Assembly: GCA_021014325.1 (NCBI GenBank)
Contig: CM037473.1
Location: forward strand, 5,271,501-5,335,500
DNA length: 64,000 nucleotides
Reading direction: 5' to 3'
Source: Plazaster borealis
Lineage: Eukaryota; Echinodermata; Asteroidea; Forcipulatida; Labidiasteridae
A program made the position numbers and the translations under genes. The notes under the pieces are model-generated. The model had not been told where the DNA came from. It was given only the letters and a program-made list of their open reading frames with translations, and did no database searches. Each line of letters opens with the position of its first letter. Within the stretch, counting starts at the first letter, position 1. This document shows, piece after piece, positions 1 through 10,720 of this stretch.

Positions 1-125
1 AACGCATGCGGCTCGAACACGTAGTAGCGAACCCTTCGCTTCAGATTCTCAGGAGTATTAGCCTATAATACCAAATTGTTATTTTGTATCATTACTATTT
101 GTATGATAAATTGGCGCTTTAAAAT

Positions 126-166
126 ACTCCCCTGAAGACAATCGGAGCACAATCATCGAAGCGTCG
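126..166 (+). ncRNA. Hammerhead-ribozyme-like motif, decayed copy
   Basis: CTGAAGA (133-139) is followed by a variable stretch, then CGAAGC, GTC and GGG. CCC before CTGAAGA can pair with GGG after GTC, as helix I of a type I hammerhead. The GAAA box reads GAAG and helix II is poor. It is probably a dead repeat fragment. Related copies lie at 41440-41600, 51938-52015 and 53700-53780. Confidence 0.25.
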
Positions 167-325
167 GGTTATAACAACCACTGGTTCCTTTCCGAATCAC
201 TGCAACTTATTGTTGTCCAATTCCTTCCACGACTAGATTACTGTAATTCTCTCTTTAATGGAATGAAACAGTCTGACATCACTCACCTTTCAAGGCTTCA
301 AAACAACACTGCTCGTATCATACAC

Positions 326-603
326 TAGTCTTGGTTCCAAGACCATGGTGTTTGCGCGGACACACACAACCACCCGCACTCCCAGCTGTACACGTTTGTA
401 ATTAATAAACATAGAGGGCGCTGTGACTAGTGTTATTTTCACCACCGACAACCGGATCCCACCAAAATTACAAAAAGCGCCCTCTATGTTTATTCATTAC
501 AAACGTGTGCAGTGTGCGGTGCCATTGCACTGTACATGTACATCTGAACGTTGGTTGTTTTGTGTGTGTACGCCCAAACACAAGGGTCTTGGAACCAAGA
601 CTA
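326..603. mobile_element. 278-bp MITE with 9-bp target duplication
   Basis: The terminal inverted repeats are TAGTCTTGGTTCCAAGACC and its complement. The element is flanked exactly by ATCATACAC at 317-325 and 604-612. A second, inner inverted repeat contains AGAGGGCGCT and AGCGCCCTCT. No coding capacity. A 9-bp duplication would fit a Mutator-like family, but the superfamily is not proven. Confidence 0.85.
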
Positions 604-708
604 ATCATACACATGCAACCGAAACACTTACACGCATCACCGCTGCTTCAACAGCTACATTGGTTACCCATTCAAAAACGCATTATCTTTAAAACAGCTG
701 TGAAAGTA

Positions 709-1340
709 GTATAGAGTGAGGATGACACGCCCCGTTTTGTGTGGTTAACACGCGAGGGCACGCGTGGTTAATGGCGCGCAGTCGTATGCGCGTTTCGGAT
801 GCGTGTTGTAGGTGCGGATAGTGATGCGTGGGTTCACCACGGAGTGGTGAATCTCGGTTCGGGGCAGTGTTGGGGAGGTCCGAAGGGCCGTAGGCGAGCC
901 ACACAGTGGGGAGCGTTCGGCCTCACGGCAGTGTTCGTGAGGCCCTAAGGGCCGATACGTGGGCCGAACATGATGCACGGCATCATGTTGGGCGGCGTCT
1001 GAAAGACGCCTGAGGGAACTGGCTCACGGCAGTGAAGCTGAGTTCAAACCGGATAATGTTTGAACTCAGGATGGAGGTGCGTTAGTGATTTTTTAAAATC
1101 ACGGAGCGCCGGAGAACATACCACGCAGCACAGACGAGACGTTTACGTCTCGTTTGTATTTTCACGAAGTGAAAACAAAGCGACTGATTCCACGACGTCT
1201 GACAAGACGTCGAGGAAGAAGAAATAAGGGTGGATAGAAAAGTGTTAAGTAATGTTGTTGTAGTTGTGCTGTATTTTATTTAATTTTAGATATGAAATAA
1301 GAAACCATAATAGTCTTTAGGTATTTTATATATATAGTAA
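709..1340 (+). repeat. Left terminal inverted repeat, chain of short hairpins
   Basis: At least twelve separate stem-loops lie head to tail between 745 and 1212. Perfect ones include 833-851 (8-bp stem, GGA loop), 919-944 (9 bp), 967-989 (10 bp, ACG loop), 994-1010 (7 bp, GAA loop), 1038-1069 (12 bp), 1085-1102 (8 bp), 1135-1152 (8 bp), 1159-1175 (7 bp, GAA loop) and 1193-1212 (7 bp). The inner 130 bp are AT-rich without hairpins. Confidence 0.85.
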
Positions 1341-1654
1341 GGTGATTGCAACCTACCCTATGGTTAATCCGTTAAAATACACATACCCTATGGCTAACCC
1401 ATTAAAATACAGCCCGCCCTAGCAAGGTTGTTTGTCACTCGAGTTTGAATGGGTTATTTGCTGCGTCAAGCTACGGGTTGGTTGCTCGGCCATCCGGATC
1501 GGTTGCCTATTCATCAGGCTAACCCGTAAAAATACAGGTCAGGATCTTTGTTGATTTTTGCACGGTCACCCTACGTCAAGGTAGGCAGGAGTCGCGCATG
1601 GGTGGTTTTCTTTGTTGAGTGGTACCGTGTGGTTTTTGCACAGTCCTTGTCGAA

Positions 1655-2026
1655 ATGTGGGAATGCGAGTGGGAAGACACCCAGAAAAATGATACAGACT
1701 TGAAACAATTCTTGAAGTCCGTGAGACTTCCACATTTTAATGACTTTTTGTGTGGAAAATGACCATGGAACAGATGTTAAAGGGGGTCAGGGACGGGTCC
1801 ATATTTGGTTTGGTAGAATGCGACCTTCGGGTACCGCCCGAAAGTAGAGATTATTTTTCCGAGATGCCGCCCATATTCAAAAATGTAAACATCTCCATGG
1901 CCGATATTGGAAACCACATGCGGTAGTACGCCGAAGAAATGAATATCATGAAAAAACCACGTAGAAGTCTGATCAGGAACATGTTCGGGGTAAAATTACT
2001 ACTCGCAACCCCACGTTTGGTTTGGT
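1655..2026 (+). pseudogene. Decayed B-family DNA polymerase-like fragment
   Basis: Two frames joined by one frameshift near 1745, with one in-frame stop at 1924-1926, read as a conserved-looking protein segment (MWECEWEDTQ...; IFGLVECDLRVPP; FSEMPPIFKN; KKPRRSLI). From memory of the family this resembles the region before the palm of organellar/viral-type B-family polymerases encoded by large animal transposons and related viruses. No catalytic motif is present. The match needs a profile search. Confidence 0.5.
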
Positions 2027-2164
2027 ATTGGTTCTTTTTAATGTAACTATTTCTTAATAATTTGTGTAAAGCGCCTTACTTGGTTTTTTTTTTGGTGTTT
2101 TTTTTCATACATTTTGGCGCTATATAAATGATGTATTATTACTTTATAACACCGGCAATTTCCT

Positions 2165-2840
2165 ATGGAGGATGCCTTGTTTACTGATGTTTGATACCAG
2201 CTACATGTCACGTGACGTGGAGAGCGCAATCGGTTATCTTGACCAGAACTCCACCGAACGCCTTGTCCATGCATTTGTATCTTCACAGCTGGATTATTGT
2301 AACAGCCTCCTATACGGTTTACCAGCAACATCCACAATTCCCCTCCAACGCATCCAAAACAGTGCAGCACGTCTAATTGTCCGAGCAAAACTCCAAAACA
2401 CATCACATCGGTCCTTCAATCCCTTCACTGGCTTCCCATTAACAAGCGAATCAAATTCAAAGTTCTCCTGCTTGTTTTCAAAGTCAGAAATGGTCTCGCC
2501 CCTACTTATCTTCAGAACCTTATTTCTAACAAATCCCACAGTTCTCGCAATCTACGTTCTTCTTCTACTTCTCATTTGTGCTTGTCCCCTGCACCCCGCA
2601 CCTACACACGGTATGGCCAACGAGCTTTCACAGTCAGCGCACCTACATTATGGAACAATCTCCCTCTTCACATCCGTCAGGCTTCATCTCTTGAATCCTT
2701 CAAAGCCATGTTAAAAACTCATTTACTTTTATGCTAAGCTAAGTTATTATAATTTGTGTTTATTCGTAGTTACTGTACAGCGCTTTGTAACTTTTGTAAA
2801 AGGCGCTTTATAAATATTATTTATTATTATTATTAAATGG
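2165..2840 (+). pseudogene. LINE RT tail nested in the fold-back element
   Basis: It encodes ERLVHAFVSSQLDYCNSLLY and LQRIQNSAARLIV, then passes through frameshifts to a 3' end GGCGCTTTATAAATATT with an ATT run. It is the same kind of CR1/L2-like tail as the host LINE but a different, more decayed copy. Confidence 0.8.
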
Positions 2841-2909
2841 GTTATGTTATTTAACAGATGAGTTGGAAGGGTTGAAATTGTATGGACCCATATGCCAAAT
2901 ATTTACAAT

Positions 2910-3541
2910 TTACTATATATATAAAATACCTAAAGACTATTATGGTTTCTTATTTCATATCTAAAATTAAATAAAATACAGCACAACTACAACAACATTA
3001 CTTAACACTTTTCTATCCACCCTTATTTCTTCTTCCTCGACGTCTTGTCAGACGTCGTGGAATCAGTCGCTTTGTTTTCACTTCGTGAAAATACAAACGA
3101 GACGTAAACGTCTCGTCTGTGCTGCGTGGTATGTTCTCCGGCGCTCCGTGATTTTAAAAAATCACTAACGCACCTCCATCCTGAGTTCAAACATTATCCG
3201 GTTTGAACTCAGCTTCACTGCCGTGAGCCAGTTCCCTCAGGCGTCTTTCAGACGCCGCCCAACATGATGCCGTGCATCATGTTCGGCCCACGTATCGGCC
3301 CTTAGGGCCTCACGAACACTGCCGTGAGGCCGAACGCTCCCCACTGCGTGGCTCGCCTACGGCCCTTCGGACCTCCCCAACACTGCCCCGAACCGAGATT
3401 CACCACTCCGTGGTGAACCCACGCATCACTATCCGCACCTACAACACGCATCCGAAACGCGCATACGACTGCGCGCCATTAACCACGCGTGCCCTCGCGT
3501 GTTAACCACACAAAACGGGGCGTGTCATCCTCACTCTATAC
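2910..3541 (-). repeat. Right terminal inverted repeat of the fold-back element
   Basis: Mirror image of 709-1340: position x in one arm matches 4250-x in the other. The same hairpin chain runs from 3038 to 3505. The open frames inside it are by-products of the palindromes. Confidence 0.85.
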
Positions 3542-3888
3542 TACTTGTGAATATGTACAAAGCACTTTCGAACAAACACCTAAAATACATATTAACAGAC
3601 TCACAGCATGCCCAACCGAAGTGGCCTCAGCTCGGAGCATTACCTAAAAATACATCGCACATTCAAACATGCAGGTGACAAGGCCTTCTCAGTAGCTGGA
3701 CCCAGATGCTGGAACTCGCTACCTCTCAACATTCGTACTTGCAACTCTATTCATCGATTCAAACGTAAACTCATGTTATACCTATTTTCATCTTAAGGTT
3801 CCTGTTCAATTACACTGCCCTCTCTGGAATGTTGTTGTTGTCCTCAGCGCATTGTAACCATTGGAAAAATGCGCTTTATAAATGCTTG

Positions 3889-3919
<31 letters not shown>

Positions 3920-3937
3920 GACAAACATTATTTCAGT

Positions 3938-4512
3938 ATAGACTGTGCAAGTCTCACGTATATCGAAAACGAGAAAAAACTCGAACGAAGACTATATTTT
4001 TCTATGAAATCAAATCTTTTAAAATTATATTTATACAAAATTCTTGTAAACAAAAAAACCCATAGCAAGTTGTTATAAATAAATGTTCAATGTTTGTATA
4101 ATACAAATAATTTGTTCAAATTAACATTGAAACAAAATTAAAACTTGGGACGAGGGTGCTTATTGATAGAAACCCCATTTGCCAATTACGCCCGAATGTG
4201 TGCGTCTATCACATAGGTTTAATGACAACATGACCGTCAGTTGGGCAGCATTCTTAATTTGTTACAAGTAACCGGAAACGGAGGTCAAGTCTTATCATCT
4301 TGCGTTTTCTTCGATAAATTGTTGAATTGGTTTTACTTTCGTGGTGTTTATCACTTCGTGTTACATTCCCAACATAATTTTCATGGTCATAAACTACGTT
4401 AAACTAAAACAGTTGACGAAACAAAATCCCGCCATCGTAAAACACCATTGTTATGGTTGGGACCACAATGGTCCCGGAAGTTCGAATAATGCGTGAGACT
4501 TGCACAGTCTAT
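3938..4512. mobile_element. 575-bp MITE, TIR ATAGACTGTGCAAGTCTC
   Basis: Inverted ends at 3938-3958 and 4492-4512 match over 21 bp. The interior (near 4141-4290) matches 43680-43860 in reverse. A third, end-only copy lies near 24770-24800 (GCGCGAGACTTGCATAGTCT). Confidence 0.75.
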
Positions 4513-4690
4513 TGACGCAAACCTTATGCGTCAACTGCTGACCTCGATTAGACTACGATGGGAACTAAAACAACAGTGAAAGGTGACAAAGCCGATTTTA
4601 ATTATTGTATAGCTCACTTTATGACGTAACTATTTGTGGAAAGTTGCTTCCTAAAATAAATGCCCTTTATGCTATTATTTTTTCCCCCAG

Positions 4691-4749
4691 GTTTGGTTAT
4701 TTCGTGGTAATGATGATTGGCTGTTGGCTAATGTTGACGTCATCTTTGG
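4691..4749 (+). CDS. SLC18A-like visible exon 1
   Basis: The exon follows a good polypyrimidine tract ending CCCCCAG and ends at GG|GTAAGT. Its first base completes a split codon, most likely the Arg of the family's NR-x-GY motif. It encodes the RFGYFVV start and a hydrophobic helix (about helix 3). An upstream exon must supply the other two bases of the Arg codon. Confidence 0.82.
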
Positions 4750-7700
4750 GTAAGTGGAAATACAACAGGCCCAAGTCGACTTGGTGAGTTAAAATTATCT
4801 TGGCATCCCTGCAGCTCCGTACACCACTATTTTTTTTTCCAAAAAGCTACTTAAAGCAAATGTACAACATTGGTCATTAATTTTTCAAAGACCAGTATCC
4901 GCACTTGATGTGACCCGACATATACATGAAATAACAAACCTGTGAAAGTTTAAGCTCAATCGGTGTTCGGAGTCATGAGAAAACAGTGAGGAATCCCATT
5001 ATATATTTTCACTGTTTTCAAACATCGGATTTTATCACCAGTGATAAAGACTCTGGTAATTGCTTTACTCATTTCCTATAAGAACTGCCGGTAGGCCTAT
5101 ATATAGCATTTCAAGCAAAACTATTTCAGGGATGTTTTCCACCATGACCATCTTTATACCATGTAAGTTATGTGCAAATCTGTGAACATTTATACTTTCA
5201 ACCTTACCAATGTTATAATTGTACACACTCTTTAGGTAGAAAATGTTTCTTAATAAATTGGATGTTTCAACGATTCTAATAGCTATTTAATTTTCTCATG
5301 ACAGTGTATGCATTTTCTGAATCCTACACTGCATATCTAGTTGGACGTCTAATACATGGACTAGCAGCTGTATTTGATGCAGTAGGAGGTAAAAAACAAC
5401 TTTTTTCCCCGTCCCTGTCTGCGAAATAAGCACAAAATAACTTTACAATTACTTTGATGTACAATCCGTGCCCTCCACTATGAAAGAATGTTTTTATGTT
5501 ATTTATAAATAGCCATGGGGGTAAACCAAAGCATCTGCAAAGTTACAACGGTGACACACCTATGCCTATGTTCCGACACCCCTATGTTTCGAAACCCCTA
5601 GTGTATGTTTCTATATCTAGGTCTAACCCTAACCCTAACCCTTACCCTAACCCCAACATGTAAATCACAAGGTTTTTTGGGAACATAGGGTTGTCGGAAC
5701 ATAGGGTTGTCGGAATATAGAGCAGTCACCGTTAAGACTTGTTAACACATGAAAGTTTAAGCTGTGGAATACAGTGTCTACTTGTTGAGAAAACAGTAAA
5801 CAAAAACTGTCACGGTATTTTCACATGAACGCCAAATCCATCAACGTTTAGCGAAGTGACAGCGGGTACCAACCGCTTCTCTGGCCGCCAAACGGACACC
5901 AATTACCCTCAGAAACAGGCCTGCTCAAAAATCACAGAACGAAACGAAATAATTTCACAGAATGCTTTACTACCATTGCGATATTCATAATAAGTAATCT
6001 TTCGGATAGAAATGACCAAAAACCCATTCGGGGTCATTACCAAAGTATGAAACTACCTTTAACAATGAAAATTACCACAGGAAAAAACCTGTTGACAATT
6101 AGTTTTATACATCTTCAGCGTTCTCACTAAATGTTGTGTGTTCGGACCTTGCAATTCCGTTTTTGTTGCGTTCGTTTTTTGTTTAGTTTTGATTTGATAA
6201 CTTGTTAAAGTTAATTTTGTGTTCAAACTAAAACCAGTTTGTGGTTATTTATTTGATGTATCGAACTAACGGCTCATCAAAACTTTATACATTTATCGAT
6301 TACCAACCGGAAGGTCTAGGCGTCATCGGGTATCGATTCCGAGATGACGACGAACAACGCGGAATTGTAGTTGGATTCGTCATCTGCGGGTTCGCTGTTG
6401 GCACACTAGGTAAACGTAAAGGCATTATTACCACCGTTTCGTTTCTAATTAACATGATTCAAATATTAAAGGGACACACCGGCTGAATTGGGCTATTTGG
6501 GCTACAAAATAGACTAAAATATGACTTCAACGGTCTTCCAGGAATGAAGAAGAACAGTCCATAACAAAAATCATCAAATTTAGCCGTTTTTGAGCATTTT
6601 TAAACAAAAACGAAGGTCGCGTGATAGTTCGAACCACAAACTGGTTCAAATAATCACGTGACCTTCCGAGTTAGTTTTACTTCCAGCCGTTTAAAAGTAA
6701 CTTACCAAACCAAATTTAAATGTTTTTTTACACAATTATTAACGAGTAATTGACAAAAAAGATCATGTATTCAAATTATCGCTACAAGTTGTAAATAATG
6801 GTGAAAAATCCAACGTAAGATTCGCATCCAAAGAGCCCGTGTAACGGAGGCGTGTTGCATGGCCCAAAGGCGTGGAGCAATCACAACGTAAGCCTTGGGG
6901 GCATATCCCGTCAGCCGGCGCTACATCCCGTGGGGCCAGAGAGCGTTGAAACCTAGGGACATGAACTCCTCAGCTTGCCAATAGCCGTGGCTTCGGAGCC
7001 TGTCTGGGGGGTTGGGAGCCAGACCATAATCACGTTTGGTTCCAAGGGGGTTTTAGGCAGTGCCCGTGTTGGATTGACTGCGCTGCACACACTCGGCTGG
7101 AAAAGCGTATACGCTGACCTTTGACCGCGTTTCGTTTTTTTCAACATTTTTCGTTAATTGCGTGCTAATTTTATAAATTTTTTTTAACATCAAATTATTT
7201 ATTGTTTGTGACTCTACTTCACTAAATTACGTAAATGGTGAGCCGGTGTGCCCTTTTAATAGAGTATCGATTTTTGAGTGTGATACTTGTACCAAAAATT
7301 GGTACTCGTGGATCATAAAATTTAATTATAAAATTGAAATACTGCAATATATATATTACCCCCTCCTCCGCACCAATATATGAAGAAACAATTTAAAAGG
7401 TATTTTGTGTTTTTAAAATAAATACAAACTTCTTGCTGAACGTTTTTTTCTTTGAAATTAAATGGAAAAGGAAAACTCTTTTCTTAGGGAAGTGTCCAGT
7501 TTCATTTCGGTTCAAGGTAAACATGTATTTCTTATTAGAATACTAGTATGTGTATGATTTTTGAACACTCACTTCAGAAAAAAAAACCCAAAACATTCTT
7601 TACTTAATGTAGGTCTCTATTAGATGAAATTACGTGATGGACTAAATCACTGTGTTCATTTTATTTTGTTTGTATGAAGTTGGTCCTGTTTTTGGTGGTG

Positions 7701-10682
7701 TTCTTGGCGACAGGATGGGACCAATGGGTCCATTTGTTATACTTGCTGGACTCCTCTTGTTACTGGCAGGTAAGGACAAAATTATCTGCAAGGAACAAAG
7801 CAAAATTCCCAATCTTGCATATATTTTACTGAGTTAAACTGTTTATAGTGGTGATACATGCAGTTTCAAAAGAAATTCAAAAACATGGTATTTATTATTA
7901 GAGTATAATATTTTTCAAAGCATGTGCTGAATACATTCTGCTGTGGACCCTTTATAAAAAGCGCTACTTCATGATGTCGTTTTCCCATCACGGAAAAAGA
8001 TGGGAAAACGACATCGCTAACAGCACCTTCTACCCGGAATACCGAAGAGCGGAAGATAAAATAGGCAAGAATGGAGAGTGAAAATTCTTGGAGCCAAACG
8101 TCCTGCGGGATATGGTGCCGGATTAATTGATAGAGATCACAGCGTTGTTACAAGCATCAAACCTCTTCAGATGCATATAGGATTGTTTTTTCTCTACATA
8201 CCCTATACCCCACCCCACCACCCCCAATTATTTGCCCTTTAGTTAAAAGTGCCTTCTAATGAGGCGCATTGTGTCTGCAAGGATTTTTTTGGGAGGAGCG
8301 TCGGCTCCAAGGGTTAAGTTGTCAACAATTTGTACTTTCGGGGCCTCAATATGCTGGGATACCTTGGAGACAAATATAAAAGCCACAATGAGAACAAGAA
8401 GCCACTTGTAGTCATTGTATTTAATTTATTATAATGCGTAATTACACACACCCACTGGTGCAGTGCTGTTCCGCGAACCTTGGCACAGGATGGTTGAACG
8501 TACAAAATTAAACGCATTCTATAATACGGTTGACGAAAGAGCGACGATACGTTATGATACCCTCCAACCAAAAGAACGACCAAAGTTACCACCAAAGTAA
8601 CCCTCACTCCATTGAAGCTATCCACCCACCCTCAAAAAAAAGTAGCCCCGCCCCTGAGCCTCACTTTTCTACAACGTTTTTTTCTGACTTTTTAATTGAA
8701 ACAGTTGTACAGATTTGGACTTTTCAACGCGAAACTGAAACCGAAGATGGCGAAGACCCGCTGGCACTTTTACAGCTATTAAGAAACCCCAAAGCTCTTA
8801 TTGCAGCTGGTGAGTAGGCCTAGTATATCCGCATAGGATATAGACCTTATGCACATGACGTCATTTTAGTAGGGCGCCCTCGCCTGGAGATATCAAAAAG
8901 AGGCCAATCCTGACGTCAATGCTTAAGGTCTATTTTGGCACAGTAATTGTTACGGTCATTTTTACCTGTCAGCGTGGGTTGCCAAATAATACCGTAAGAT
9001 TTATGAGTGCATGCCATTAAAAATAAATTTACACAAAGGACACTGTGGTTGATGAGCTGCCACCATTGAAAACTTGTTCTTCAACTTGTGAACAGAGCTA
9101 AATTTCATAGAGCTGCTTAATTAAGCAGAACAAGTATAGCTAACTAAGCACAACAAAATTATGCTTACCAGAATAAGGTTACTGGTACCCTGCTAACTTT
9201 TGTAAAAATAAAATTCTGCAAATTTTAAGCAGCACTATGAAATTGAGTCATGGTTCATTCCCGTAAAAAGGTGTTTTTTAAATTGTATTATTACAATAAT
9301 TAGGCCTACCCGTAAATTGTATGCGATATGGAAAATGCTGCCAGGTAAAATGACGACCGTAAAATTGCTGAGTGCTTTTACGGTAATTTTTTTTCAACCA
9401 GGGCCCAATTTCATAAAGCATGTAAGCACAACAATCTAGCTAAGCACAGAAAACTCTTGCTTAGGAAAATTAGGTTATCGGCCAAAATACCATACATTTA
9501 CCATTGATGTGACTGGTACCCCACTCATTTCTTGCTTAGCAAAGAAATTTGCTTAGCAGAATTTTCTGCTAAACAACTTTATTCAATGGGAGACTTTGGG
9601 ACGCTAGGTGGCAGCAGACTTACCAGGTAAAATCATTATTGTTTACGTAGTTCTGAGCATGCGCACATTGCCGAGAACAATGAATTTACCTGGTAAGTCT
9701 GCTGCCACCTAGCGTCCCAAAAGTCTCTTATTGGGCCCTGGACAGAACAAGGTATATTGATACCTTGCTCCGACGCCACATGCGGCTACGGTGGTCTACC
9801 CGTGGTCCGCCATTTTGGGAGTCCAAATGCATGTGGGAGTCAAAATGATGCGATACAACAAAGAGTTCCTGACTCGGCACTAGACCCGACTTGAACCCAG
9901 TCTACTGGTTGGTATAATGGTCTGATGGTGTGTTTATTGAAACATGAGGATGGATATGTGTTCCGAACATGCCTTTATTAGCATGAAGTATCAATACTTA
10001 TTGATTTGTTGCTTTTATAAAGGTGCCCTGGCAATGCCTAGTATACTATTCGGTCTATTAGAACCATCCCTACCGGTATGGATGATACAGAGCATGGCAT
10101 CACGAACATGGGAGCTAGGTGAGTTCATTTTCTCGTCATAAATTAATGATTTGTTTTGGAAAACACATAGACGATTGGGGTTTGGTGGCGGTCCGTGGTC
10201 CTTTTCGAAATCACGGCATTGGGCTTACAGGCTCCGTCAGTCATTAATGTGCGCTTTCCTTCCAATCAGGCGGAAAGAGCCCCAAGCCGAAGCCCAAACC
10301 CAATACAGGCCGTGGTGTCGAAAAGGCCCCGTACAAGCGGATTTCTTCTCTGTGCCAACCAGTGACGTGCTAACTGTTTGGTCAGAGACCAAAAGCCTGC
10401 TGGGTAATCTAGATTGATTATCAGGAATAGGGGTGTGCCCTGATCTCCCAATGACAATGTGCTGCTCATAACAAGCTGATCACTACAACTTGTTGTGATT
10501 TGTCCTAAAACTATTATCTGAGGCCATTAACCACAGAGAACAAATAAGCTGTTACTGTGGCAAGTTTACGTTTGCCTTGATCAGGGGCGGATCCAGGATT
10601 TTCCAAACGGGGGGGCGTGAAAATATACCAAGCAGCAAAATCTTTCCTTCCCCATTTCTCCCCCCCTTCTCTCTCTTTTTCT

Positions 10683-10720
<38 letters not shown>

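Larger units (their letters stand above)
709..3541. mobile_element. 2.83-kb fold-back transposon with 632-bp hairpin-chain TIRs
   Basis: The arms 709-1340 and 2910-3541 are almost perfect inverted repeats of equal length (I saw about one mismatch in the parts I compared). The ends read GTATAGAGTGAGG and CCTCACTCTATAC. TA at 707-708 and 3542-3543 looks like the target duplication. The 1.57-kb centre holds a decayed B-family polymerase-like coding fragment and a LINE tail, so this is a non-autonomous derivative. The superfamily is unknown to me. Confidence 0.88.
200..3890 (+). pseudogene. LINE reverse-transcriptase C-terminal tail, broken by two insertions
   Basis: Three segments (200-325, 613-708, 3544-3890) read as one CR1/L2-like RT tail. 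The first has LDYCNSLFNG and LQNNTARIIH, the second LLQQLHWLPIQKRI, the third DKAFSVAGPRCWNSLPLNIR and KRKLMLYLF followed by a stop. The 3' end is GCGCTTTATAAATGC with an ATT microsatellite, typical of this LINE type. The copy is 5'-truncated. The MITE at 326-603 and the fold-back element at 709-3541 lie within it, and removing each with one copy of its target duplication keeps the frame. Confidence 0.85.

Noticed and set aside
745..978. Open reading frame of 77 codons in the left arm, mirrored at 3272-3505
   Set aside because: The same peptide appears on both arms because they are inverted repeats. Its codons follow the hairpin stems and it has no start context or family resemblance.
4380..4690. 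Upstream exon of the transporter
   Set aside because: No hydrophobic helix with family motifs and no donor in the right phase were found. The sequence before 4513 belongs to a MITE.
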